NCBI GenBank assembly: GCA_045538195.1
Contig: JAZSRA010000064.1
Coordinates: 1-5,142 of the forward strand
Length of the DNA: 5,142 nucleotides
From: SVTX01 sp045538195
GTDB lineage: Bacteria; Bacillota; Clostridia; Oscillospirales; CAG-272
Direction: 5' to 3'
In this document: piece by piece, positions 1 through 5,142 of the stretch
How positions within the stretch are numbered: the first letter of the stretch is position 1
How the letters are laid out: each line of letters begins with the position of its first letter
Position numbers and translations under genes: made by a program
Notes under the pieces: generated by a model
What the model was told of the DNA's origin: nothing
Database searches by the model: none
What the model saw: the letters and a program-made list of their open reading frames with translations, nothing else

Positions 1-1
1 T

Positions 2-262
2 GAGATCGATAATCCAAGTAAAGTGTGGTCAAAAATTGATGGTAAAGAATACTACTACAATCCCAATTTATATGATTCGCTGATTATTCTTCAACGTGAA
101 AACGGAGAATGGGACATCGTAGTTATAACCGTGGAAGCGGATCAATATGGTCGAGCTATATATTCAATGATAAACGCAGGGTTACTGTCCTTGCACGCAA
201 TCAGCCTTGCGGTATGTACTATTTGGTATCTTGTAAAAACAAAGAAGTACAGAACAGCCTAA
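2..262 (+). CDS. C-terminal end of an unidentified protein with a terminal membrane segment (5' partial)
   Basis: The frame is open from the left edge of the window and ends with TAA at 260-262, so at least 86 C-terminal residues are visible and the true start lies outside. The visible part begins with a polar stretch rich in Tyr and Asn (KEYYYNPNLYDSL), then a beta-like segment (GEWDIVVITVEAD). It ends with a hydrophobic run (about AGLLSLHAISLAVCTIWYLV) followed by a basic tail, KTKKYRTA. This suggests a C-terminal transmembrane helix with a short positively charged cytoplasmic end. An internal GTG at 23 has no ribosome site and is probably not a start. A strong terminator follows five bases after the stop, which supports this as a real gene end. 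I do not recognise the family. A small membrane or surface-anchored protein is possible, but no LPXTG-type motif is visible. Confidence 0.5.
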   Translation, partial: EIDNPSKVWSKIDGKEYYYNPNLYDSLIILQRENGEWDIVVITVEADQYGRAIYSMINAGLLSLHAISLAVCTIWYLVKTKKYRTA

Positions 263-266
263 ATTC

Positions 267-299
267 AGCCCTCGCTTCACAAGTGGAGCGAGGGCTTTT
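267..299 (+). terminator. Rho-independent terminator after the leftmost gene
   Basis: A perfect 10-bp stem pairs AGCCCTCGCT (267-276) with AGCGAGGGCT (287-296). It can extend inward by about three pairs, with a CAAG loop, and is followed by TTTT. It lies immediately after the stop at 262 and insulates the sigma-factor operon from upstream transcription. Confidence 0.85.
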
Positions 300-315
300 G
301 AAAATTTTCCAAAAA

Positions 316-344
316 TGTAAGACCAACGCCGAAAAAAACGTACT
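316..344 (+). promoter_or_regulatory. Candidate ECF-type autoregulatory promoter
   Basis: TGTAAG (316-321) and CGTACT (339-344) are separated by 17 bases. They resemble the AAC-type -35 and CGT-type -10 elements used by ECF sigma factors, and they lie about 45 bases upstream of the sigma-factor start. The downstream leader holds a short palindrome, AAAGCGCTTT (354-363). Self-activation is common for this class, but assigning it here is inference from position and motif shape. Confidence 0.4.
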
Positions 345-374
345 TAATGGGTGAAAGCGCTTTTAGATCAGACA

Positions 375-383
375 AGGGAGGTG
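375..383 (+). promoter_or_regulatory. Ribosome binding site that fixes the sigma-factor start
   Basis: AGGGAGGTG lies six bases upstream of the ATG at 390. It selects that codon over the GTG at 351, which lacks any Shine-Dalgarno sequence. Confidence 0.8.
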
Positions 384-389
384 AACAAC

Positions 390-944
390 ATGGATGATTC
401 GAGAATCATAGAACTCTACTTTGAAAGAGACGAACAGGCAATCAAAGAAACGGATGCAAAGTACGGCAGGCTCTGCCACAGTATCGCCTATAACATTCTG
501 AACAACCACGAGGATTCCGAGGAATGCGTCAACGATACATATGTGGGCGTGTGGAACGCCATTCCGCCAACAAGACCAAATAATTTTATGTCCTTCGTTT
601 GTAAGATTGCAAGAAATCTGTCTCTGAAACGATTGGAGTTTATGAAACGTGAGAAACGGTCGGCAGACGTACTTCTGTCCCTGGACGAGTTAGCATCGGT
701 TTTGCCCGATAACCGATATGCTCCGGATGTGAGCGATGAGGATGTAGGTAAGCTGATCAGTAAGTTTCTCCGCGAACAGAAGGTGGATGTCAGAAACGTC
801 TTCATTCGCAAATATTTCTTCTTCGATTCCATCGGAGATATTGCAGAGCGCTTCGGCTTTACCGAGAGTAAGGTCAAAAATATGTTGTTCTACACCCGAA
901 ACAAACTAAGAGACTATCTCATTAAGGAGGGCGTTGAAATATGA
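390..944 (+). CDS. ECF-type RNA polymerase sigma factor (sigma-70 family)
   Basis: This 184-residue protein is the usual length for an ECF sigma factor. Region 2 spans about residues 20-90 and includes the core-binding and -10-recognition helices (EDSEECVNDTYVGVWNAIPP, then FMSFVCKIARNLSLKRLE). After a variable acidic linker (about 95-125), region 4 occupies about 128-178. Its helix-turn-helix (SIGDIAERFGFTESKVKNML) would read the -35 element. The ATG at 390 is chosen because AGGGAGGTG (375-383) sits six bases upstream. The in-frame GTG at 351 would add 13 residues unlike the family and has no ribosome site. The stop overlaps the next gene's start by four bases (ATGA), which implies translational coupling to the membrane protein that probably inhibits this factor. 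The family is clear; the signal and regulon are unknown. Confidence 0.93.
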   Translation: MDDSRIIELYFERDEQAIKETDAKYGRLCHSIAYNILNNHEDSEECVNDTYVGVWNAIPPTRPNNFMSFVCKIARNLSLKRLEFMKREKRSADVLLSLDELASVLPDNRYAPDVSDEDVGKLISKFLREQKVDVRNVFIRKYFFFDSIGDIAERFGFTESKVKNMLFYTRNKLRDYLIKEGVEI

Positions 945-2122
945 AGAAACCGAGATTTTCAAATGCCATTGGCAACCTCGATGATGACCTCATCGAAGCT
1001 GCCGCAGAGTGCAAAAGAAAGAAAAAGCCGAACCTCTGGCTGAAATGGGGTTCTATAGCAGCTTGTTTTGCCGTGATCATTGTTGCAGGAGCGATGATTT
1101 TGCCATCACTACTGAACGATAGCACGACACCGGGAGGAACACCGGACAAATACAAGGATATTTTTTATGCGGGAGAATCCGCAATTATTTGGCCGTGGGA
1201 ATATCGGACCGTGTATGAGCAATATACCGATTTTGAGCTGGACGGTGTTGAATATAAGAGCAAAGGCCGTTCCGTATCCGTAGACCTTGTCGGTGAACTT
1301 ATCGGAACCTGTTCCGTTGTGGGATACGATGAAATCCATAACAAAAGCTACACCGAAGACTTTGAGGTGTACGAGTTGAGATATGCGGACAAGAGTCAGT
1401 TTGTTGCCGTAAAGATGGATGGCAAGTATTATACTTTTAAAAAGGATATCTATGCTCCGCCGAGCAATTTAGGCGAACTGTTAGATTTGGTGGATCTTTC
1501 GCAGGCCATTGAGCTGAGTCGTTTTTCCGAGAACGGTGATGGTGCTGATAAGAAGCACTATGCGTTGAACGATGATGATTATATTTGGGAAGTCCTCGCA
1601 GGGTGCCGGGATGCAGCGTTTATCGACACAAGTGCGAACATTGAAAATGGCAGAGTGTATTTAAGTTTCACGATCACATCGGAAACACTTGGGGTATATA
1701 AGGTTGCTATGTACGTTACGAAAGATGGCTATCTATGGACAAACGCTTTTAATTACCAATACCTCTTTAATATCGGAGAGGATGCAGCCGGAAAAATCAT
1801 CAAGTACGCAAAAGAAAACTCTGTTGAAGCGGAATACGAACCGTATCAGAACACAGTTGCCGGCAAGGTGGTGGAAATTACAGAAGAGTATATTATACTC
1901 GACGACACCGTGATTTGTAATGATCCTGCTGACGGAACTACCTACAAGATTCTGCTGAATGACCTTCGCATTAAGCGACATGTTGAACACAAGAACGTCA
2001 AGGCGGGAGGAATGGTTCAGATTGCCTTTGAGGGTGAAATCGATAGTCAGAACACCATCGACACCGCCATATCCGCTACACACATTATGATCTCCAAAGG
2101 TGAAGTTCTGATTCCCGAATAA
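941..2122 (+). CDS. Single-pass membrane protein, probable anti-sigma/sensor partner of the ECF sigma factor
   Basis: This 393-residue protein starts at an ATG overlapping the sigma-factor stop, with AAGGAGG at 924-930. The short N-terminal cytoplasmic part (1-33; IGNLDDDLIEAAAECKRKKK) matches the layout of clostridial proteins encoded next to ECF sigma factors, where this segment would bind the sigma factor. A transmembrane helix covers about 35-57 (WLKWGSIAACFAVIIVAGAMIL). The basic KRKKK on its N-terminal side predicts the N-terminus inside and the remaining roughly 335 residues outside. A low-complexity STTPGGTPD hinge follows, then a mixed region (about 75-300). The C-terminal segment (about 305-388; VAGKVVEITEEYIIL through GGMVQIAFEGEI) has the look of a small OB-like DUF3221/YobA-type domain. 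There is no canonical zinc-binding anti-sigma (HXXXCXXC) motif. The anti-sigma role is inferred from operon position and topology; the ligand is unknown. Confidence 0.8.
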   Translation: MKKPRFSNAIGNLDDDLIEAAAECKRKKKPNLWLKWGSIAACFAVIIVAGAMILPSLLNDSTTPGGTPDKYKDIFYAGESAIIWPWEYRTVYEQYTDFELDGVEYKSKGRSVSVDLVGELIGTCSVVGYDEIHNKSYTEDFEVYELRYADKSQFVAVKMDGKYYTFKKDIYAPPSNLGELLDLVDLSQAIELSRFSENGDGADKKHYALNDDDYIWEVLAGCRDAAFIDTSANIENGRVYLSFTITSETLGVYKVAMYVTKDGYLWTNAFNYQYLFNIGEDAAGKIIKYAKENSVEAEYEPYQNTVAGKVVEITEEYIILDDTVICNDPADGTTYKILLNDLRIKRHVEHKNVKAGGMVQIAFEGEIDSQNTIDTAISATHIMISKGEVLIPE

Positions 2123-2139
2123 TCAAACATGTAACAAAA

Positions 2140-2161
2140 GGCGTCGCAGAAATGCGGCGCC
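2140..2161 (+). terminator. Hairpin after the sigma/anti-sigma operon, possible weak terminator
   Basis: A 9-bp stem pairs GGCGTCGCA (2140-2148) with TGCGGCGCC (2153-2161), with one G-T pair and a GAAA loop. It begins 18 bases after the stop at 2122. No clean U-tract follows on the plus strand (CTTGCAAAT). The minus-strand reading ends in CCTTTTGTT, so it could also stop transcription from the other direction. Confidence 0.5.
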
Positions 2162-2175
2162 CTTGCAAATATGGG

Positions 2176-2204
2176 TAGAAAAAGTCACAAATTTATGATA
2201 TAAT
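2176..2204 (+). promoter_or_regulatory. Strong extended -10 housekeeping promoter
   Basis: A perfect TATAAT (2199-2204) is preceded by TG at 2196-2197, making an extended -10. TAGAAA (2176-2181), a 4/6 match to the -35 consensus, lies 17 bases upstream. Transcription would begin near 2211, giving a leader of about 20 bases before the ATG at 2231. Confidence 0.75.
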
Positions 2205-2230
2205 TTAAGAAAAAAGCGAAAGGAATGCCT

Positions 2231-2944
2231 ATGGGAAAGCAGCACAACAGAAGAATATTCGCCGGCTTCTACAAGCGATACGATAACAAATATATTTACG
2301 TTGTCGCTGTCGTTCCCGATGTAGATACCGGCAGTCAGGTGGTCATCTTCCACGAGGGGATCGATGCCTGCGAGTGTAAATATTACTCTATGACCAAGCA
2401 GTCCTTCTGCGAGATGGTAGAAGTGAACGGCGAATGGGTGGACAAGTTCGTCCGTCAGCCGCAGATCAGAATTACGGACACCCACATCCAAAACTTAAAC
2501 GACGGCGGCTTTGAATGCCCCGTGAGAAAGAAGAAACCGAAGGATGAAGACTTGCTCGTATATGAGTCTCGCCGGTACCGTCGCGCCGAAACCTATATCG
2601 ATTATGCAAAAGACCTCTGCATCAATTACAAGCTCGATCTGCGCCGATACAATCTGTGCGTGGCACAGAAACGGTATATCGGCGTATCCGGTAAAACGGA
2701 CTTTGATATTCTCAAAGAGGACTTGGCGTTTCTGAACGACTGCCTCAAAACCGTTCTCAAAAGCTACAGCGCATATTTTAGGGAACGGTATATCGAAGGA
2801 AAGTCCGTCCGCAAGTATGCCGAAGCCCATGAGATGAACCGAGGCAGCGTGGATCACCTAAACCGAAAATTCATTGCGGAGCTTGCCGCCGCCCTCAAAG
2901 CAAGGGACGATGCAGACGGCGTGTGCCGCCTACGTAAAAAGTAA
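2231..2944 (+). CDS. DUF1653-like domain fused to a sigma-region-4-like helix-turn-helix; putative regulator
   Basis: The start at 2231 gives 237 residues. GAAAGGA (2218-2224) lies six bases upstream, whereas the ATG at 2225 directly abuts it and is less likely. Residues about 8-78 (RRIFAGFYKRYDNKYIYVVAVVPD through GEWVDKFVRQP) resemble the small beta-rich DUF1653 fold, a domain of unknown biochemical role. A charged hinge (about 98-118; RKKKPKDEDLL, ESRRYRR) leads to a helical C-terminal half. Residues about 176-222 (LKSYSAYFRERYIEGKSVRKYAEAHEMNRGSVDHLNRKF) look like a region-4/HTH DNA-binding unit, with SVRKYAEAHEMNRGSVDHL as the helix-turn-helix. No region-2 domain is present, so it should not act as a normal sigma factor. 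It has its own promoter and terminator. Its place directly before the repeat array and recombinase suggests a mobile-element regulator, but that role is inference. Confidence 0.7.
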   Translation: MGKQHNRRIFAGFYKRYDNKYIYVVAVVPDVDTGSQVVIFHEGIDACECKYYSMTKQSFCEMVEVNGEWVDKFVRQPQIRITDTHIQNLNDGGFECPVRKKKPKDEDLLVYESRRYRRAETYIDYAKDLCINYKLDLRRYNLCVAQKRYIGVSGKTDFDILKEDLAFLNDCLKTVLKSYSAYFRERYIEGKSVRKYAEAHEMNRGSVDHLNRKFIAELAAALKARDDADGVCRLRKK

Positions 2945-2961
2945 ATAAGCATATCGCAACC

Positions 2962-2994
2962 GACATCTGCTTGAAAAAGCAGGTGTCTTTTTTT
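2962..2994 (+). terminator. Strong Rho-independent terminator
   Basis: An 11-bp stem pairs GACATCTGCTT (2962-2972) with AAGCAGGTGTC (2977-2987), with one G-T pair and a GAAA loop. Seven T residues follow (2988-2994). It ends the HTH gene 17 bases after its stop and isolates the downstream repeat array from that transcript. Confidence 0.92.
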
Positions 2995-3050
2995 ATACCC
3001 AAAAGCCTATGACAGAACTATGTCAAAAAGAAGTTGCTATTCCGATACAA

Positions 3051-3428
3051 GTGAGAAGGATACCTTCTGCCCCACACCGCTATGTCAGTTTTATGTCGAA
3101 ATACAGTAAATTGCCCAATGAGGAATGAAAGGACTTTTTTCGTAACCCGCTAATATTTCCGCCCTTCCCAACGGCTATAGGGTAAGAGAAATATGTTTTC
3201 TTTTCTGTCGTTATGACAGAACTGTGTCACTCGGGAGTTGGATCGGCTTGAAAAGTGAGAGGATAAATTTTCCTGTCTCCTCCACTCTTATGACACGGCT
3301 ATGTCAGTTGGGAGTTGAAGTCCCATGGAAAGTGAGAAGCATTATCGCCTCTGCTTTCGCTATGTCAGAACCATGACAAAACCAAGTGAATTGAGGAATA
3401 CAGGAGTAGAGGGGTAAATTTTCCCTTC
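3051..3428. repeat. Stem-loops recurring inside the array units
   Basis: Units 1, 3 and 4 carry a stem-loop built on GTG-A-GARG just before the next motif. Unit 1 pairs AGAAGG (3054-3059) with CCTTCT (3063-3068), with outer GTG/CAC. Unit 3 pairs AGTG and GAGGA (3254-3263, one bulged A) with TCCTC and CACT (3278-3286). Unit 4 pairs AGTG and GAAGC (3331-3340, same bulged A) with GCTTT and CGCT (3353-3361), using G-T pairs. Unit 5 has a related hairpin, GAGGGG (3409-3414) with CCCTTC (3423-3428). The arms change together between units, which suggests that pairing rather than sequence is kept. Units 3 and 5 share TAAATTTTCC in the loop region. Unit 3 can also fold in a shorter alternative way. 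Confidence 0.55.
3153..3213. repeat. Decayed seventh unit of the array
   Basis: The 131-base gap between copies 2 and 3 appears to hold a damaged unit. CCCGCTA (3146-3152) matches the ACCGCTA that ends unit 1 just before its neighbour's motif, so a motif would be expected at 3153, but none is intact. CGGCTAT (3172-3178) matches the middle of copy 4. The tail contains an A/T-rich GAGAAA to TTTTC stretch followed by a stray TGTCG (3206-3210) just before copy 3. Confidence 0.4.
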
Positions 3429-3642
3429 ACCCGTCTCTGCGGTGTCAGTTTTATGTCACACGGATAATCGTTTCCCTTGGACGAGTGATGGGATGTCTTC
3501 TCAAACACAACTGAATAACCTGCCGACAGGATATGCGATGGTGGACTTTGCGATGACAGCGATCCGAAGGATCGTGCCGTAGGAGAAAGGCGCAGACGAT
3601 GTACCCTCGAAAGAGGATACGGCAAGCGAAGCACAAACACCG

Positions 3643-4893
3643 ATGCGAAACACGGTCAGAGTGAGCGTAGGAACGATGTCGATCAGACCGCCCTACGGTT
3701 ACAAAAAGGTGGATGAAGATAGCAAAGAGATCATTCCCGATGATGAAGCCGCGGCGGTGGTGCAAAGGATCTTCTCTCTGTGTGCCTCCGGCAATGGCCC
3801 CAATCAGATCGCCCGAATCCTGCGCGAGGATAAGGTGCTGACACCCAGTAATTATTACTTCCAAAAGCACAAAAAGGGGCACTTCGGTTTGGACACCACC
3901 CGTCCTTATGCTTGGAGCAGCAGTACCGTCACGGCAATCCTTGACAACAAGGTATACCTCGGACACACGGTGGGGTTACGTACCACAACGATATCGTATA
4001 AAAATAAAACAACGGTACACCGCCCCGAAAGCGAATGCGCCGTTGTGGAAAACACGCATCCTGCGCTGATCACGCAGGAGCAATGGGATATCGTTCAGGA
4101 TGTGCGCACACACAAAAAGCGCACGCCCAAGCAGATGGAAGAACCGAATATCTTCTCGGGACTCGCCTACTGCGCCGACTGCAAACGGACGATGGTACTG
4201 CACCGAGCAAGCACGATGAAAAAGTCCGATTACAATTTCAAGTGCTACTCCTACGGTAAGCGCGGTAAGGGAGAATGCACTCCTCATCACATCCGAGAGG
4301 ACGAGCTGTACGCCATCATACTGGATGACCTGCGTCGGGTAACGCACTTCGCCCGCAAAAAGGAACGGCAGTTTGCGGAGTATATTAACCGCAAAAACAC
4401 AGCACAGCTTAGGCAGGAGATAACCGCTCTGCAATTGGAGATCGAAACCTTGCGTAAGCGCAGGAACGAGCTGACGTCCTTGTTCAAGCTACTGTACGAA
4501 GACAACGTGCTCGGCCGTGTCACCAACGAGCAGTTCCGCCTCCTCTCTGCCGATTACAATGACGAGCAGCGAGAAATAGACGAGGCTCTCCCGCTGAAAG
4601 AGGAACGCTTGGAAAAACTGAAATCGTCGGCTGCCAACGTAGACGCTTTCATTGAGAAAGCAAAACGGTATAAAACCATTGATAAACTAACACCCGAAAT
4701 CGTGCGCCTGTTTATCGCAAGGATTGAGATCGGAGAACGCACCGTGAAATACTCACGGCACTCCGCTCAAAAAATCCGAATCATTTACCGTGACATCGGT
4801 GAATGGGATTACGACGATGCGGCGGAAGCCGAACAGCAACAGCCGCAGCTCGTAGCAGTGACCGTAGCACAACCGGAACTGCTCCCTGCATAA
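3643..4893 (+). CDS. Large serine recombinase (TnpX-like) lacking its catalytic domain; probable pseudogene
   Basis: The 416 visible residues match the C-terminal three quarters of a clostridial large serine recombinase, normally about 530-560 residues. In order: a recombinase domain (about 17-150; PPYGYKK, then DDEAAAVVQRIFSLCASGNGPNQIARIL), a zinc ribbon with Cys177, Cys180, Cys201 and Cys212, a coiled coil (about 255-335) for synapsis control, and a C-terminal DUF4368-like segment (about 345-388; LTPEIVRLFIARIEIGERTVKY). The N-terminal resolvase domain with its nucleophilic serine is absent. The frame is blocked by TAG at 3580-3582. The ATG at 3643 has no ribosome site; the ATG at 3676 has only AGGA at three bases, so neither start is convincing. 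Upstream, frame 2 reads MYPRKRIRQAKHKH (from 3599), resembling the end of a resolvase domain, which suggests decay by indels. It could bind DNA but should not recombine it alone. Confidence 0.85.
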   Translation: MRNTVRVSVGTMSIRPPYGYKKVDEDSKEIIPDDEAAAVVQRIFSLCASGNGPNQIARILREDKVLTPSNYYFQKHKKGHFGLDTTRPYAWSSSTVTAILDNKVYLGHTVGLRTTTISYKNKTTVHRPESECAVVENTHPALITQEQWDIVQDVRTHKKRTPKQMEEPNIFSGLAYCADCKRTMVLHRASTMKKSDYNFKCYSYGKRGKGECTPHHIREDELYAIILDDLRRVTHFARKKERQFAEYINRKNTAQLRQEITALQLEIETLRKRRNELTSLFKLLYEDNVLGRVTNEQFRLLSADYNDEQREIDEALPLKEERLEKLKSSAANVDAFIEKAKRYKTIDKLTPEIVRLFIARIEIGERTVKYSRHSAQKIRIIYRDIGEWDYDDAAEAEQQQPQLVAVTVAQPELLPA

Positions 4894-4896
4894 ACA

Positions 4897-4909
4897 CCGC
4901 ACAATGCGG
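4897..4909 (+). repeat. Small hairpin after the recombinase
   Basis: CCGCA (4897-4901) and TGCGG (4905-4909) form a 5-bp stem with a CAA loop, three bases after the stop codon. It has no U-tract and may simply be part of the 3' structure preceding the larger inverted repeat. Confidence 0.35.
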
Positions 4910-4916
4910 GATAAAC

Positions 4917-4956
4917 GCAGTAAAGGCGGATGACAAACGCCATCCGCCTTTACTGC
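4917..4956. terminator. Perfect 16-bp inverted repeat, probable terminator
   Basis: GCAGTAAAGGCGGATG (4917-4932) is exactly complementary to CATCCGCCTTTACTGC (4941-4956), with an 8-base loop. The GC core flanked by AAA on the left and TTT on the right has the shape of a bidirectional terminator, although the T run is short and lies inside the stem. It is placed correctly to end the recombinase transcript. A structural or recombination role cannot be excluded. Confidence 0.55.
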
Positions 4957-4966
4957 ACCTACATAC

Positions 4967-4981
4967 TGTCAGAAAATGTCA
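4967..4981. repeat. Isolated TGTCA-N5-TGTCA motif related to the upstream array
   Basis: TGTCAGAAAATGTCA has the same two half-sites as the array at 3010-3458 but a 5-base spacer, so the centres are 10 rather than 11 bases apart. It lies on the far side of the recombinase, so related sites flank that gene. One such short match could occur by chance. Confidence 0.4.
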
Positions 4982-5072
4982 CTATGAACACTAACAGAAG
5001 GCTTTGCGGTTTTTTGTTGTCTGCATTCCACAAGCGGTGCGAAAAAAGAACGGTAGACTTACGGAAAATCTT

Positions 5073-5142
5073 TTATTTCACCAATACGGTTTTGATGTTC
5101 TTTCCCGCCTCGGCATCGGCGAAGGCTTCGTTGATGCGATCA
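5073..5142 (-). CDS. C-terminus of a probable zinc-type (MDR) alcohol dehydrogenase (partial)
   Basis: On the minus strand the frame enters from the right edge and ends with TAA at 5075-5073. The last 22 residues read DRINEAFADAEAGKN then IKTVLVK. An INEAF helix, a GK turn and a final hydrophobic TVLVK strand are typical of the extreme C-terminus of medium-chain zinc-dependent alcohol or polyol dehydrogenases, where this segment completes the catalytic domain. The gene converges on the recombinase and is probably host DNA outside the mobile element. With so few residues the substrate cannot be named and other NAD(P)-linked oxidoreductases remain possible. No clear terminator follows on the minus strand; a T-rich stretch (TTCTTTTTTCG, 5050-5040) with only a weak hairpin before it is the best candidate. 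Confidence 0.5.
   Translation of the reverse strand, partial: DRINEAFADAEAGKNIKTVLVK

Larger units (their letters stand above)
3010..3458. repeat. Array of six TGWCA-N6-TGWCA motifs in 72-80-base units
   Basis: Six 16-base copies are visible: 3010-3025 (TGACAGAACTATGTCA), 3083-3098 (TGTCAGTTTTATGTCG), 3214-3229 (TGACAGAACTGTGTCA), 3291-3306 (TGACACGGCTATGTCA), 3363-3378 (TGTCAGAACCATGACA) and 3443-3458 (TGTCAGTTTTATGTCA). The half-site is usually TATGWCA, repeated 11 bases apart with a 4-base filler (GAAC three times, GTTT twice, CGGC once). Start-to-start distances are 73, 131, 77, 72 and 80. Linkers also share sequence: GGGAGTTG follows copies 3 and 4 at the same offset, AAGTTG follows copy 1, and GTGAGARG recurs in units 1, 3 and 4. 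The array fills most of a gene-free stretch of roughly 650 bases between a terminator and the recombinase. It is too short and irregular to be CRISPR. Repeated binding sites or a structured element fit better; the function is unknown. Confidence 0.8.

Noticed and set aside
109..354. Plus-strand frame running through the first terminator
   Set aside because: It crosses the strong hairpin at 267-299, lacks a ribosome site, and overlaps the frame carrying a coherent membrane segment.
351..389. GTG at 351 as the sigma-factor start
   Set aside because: No Shine-Dalgarno sequence precedes it, and it lies at about the expected transcription start of the candidate promoter. The ATG at 390 has a strong site and gives the normal family N-terminus.
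3010..3458. CRISPR array
   Set aside because: Repeats are only 16 bases and degenerate, spacers are related to each other and contain hairpins, and no cas gene is visible.
3493..3582. 29-codon frame (MSSQTQLNN...) in phase with the recombinase
   Set aside because: No good ribosome site and no recognisable similarity; it ends at the TAG that blocks the recombinase frame. More likely remnant or chance sequence than a gene.
3599..3664. 21-codon basic frame with AGGAGAAAGG eight bases upstream
   Set aside because: The ribosome site is good, but the peptide resembles the end of a resolvase domain in a shifted frame, so I treat it as a decayed recombinase fragment, not a separate small protein.
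3451..3966. Minus-strand reading frame of 171 codons
   Set aside because: It overlaps the array and the well-supported recombinase body, has no ribosome site or recognisable domain, and is rich in Arg, His and Cys as expected for a shadow frame.

Overview
The window looks like chromosomal DNA from a low-to-mid GC Clostridia member, probably a gut Ruminococcaceae/Oscillospiraceae- or Lachnospiraceae-type organism. This rests on strong AGGAGG ribosome sites, GAAA-loop/U-tract terminators, a clostridial ECF sigma/membrane anti-sigma pair, and a TnpX-like large serine recombinase. The genus cannot be fixed from sequence alone.

Layout. (1) 2-262: the 3' end of an unidentified protein with a C-terminal membrane segment, closed by a strong terminator at 267-299. 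(2) 390-2122: a two-gene operon with a 4-nt ATGA overlap, encoding an ECF sigma factor and a single-pass membrane protein that is probably its anti-sigma/sensor partner. A candidate self-recognised promoter lies upstream, and a hairpin follows at 2140-2161. (3) 2231-2944: a monocistronic gene with its own extended -10 promoter and terminator, encoding a DUF1653-like N-terminal domain joined to a sigma-region-4-like helix-turn-helix. (4) 2995-3642: about 650 bases with no convincing gene, mostly occupied by a degenerate repeat array. Six copies of TGWCA-N6-TGWCA recur every 72-80 bases (one 131-base gap), and most are followed by a linker and a stem-loop. (5) 3643-4893: a large serine recombinase that keeps its recombinase, zinc-ribbon, coiled-coil and C-terminal domains but has lost the catalytic resolvase domain. 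(6) 4894-5072: hairpins, a lone related TGTCA pair and a possible terminator half. (7) 5073-5142: the C-terminus of a minus-strand gene, probably a zinc-type alcohol dehydrogenase.

How it fits together. The sigma/anti-sigma operon is a self-contained envelope-signalling unit. The HTH protein, repeat array and recombinase remnant look like part of an integrated mobile element, one end of which may lie near 4960-5010. The repeat array is the part of the window least explained by known features. Its paired half-sites are 11 bp apart, about one helical turn, and its stem-loops vary in sequence while staying paired. That suggests repeated protein-binding sites or structured nucleic acid, though its function is not known from this sequence.
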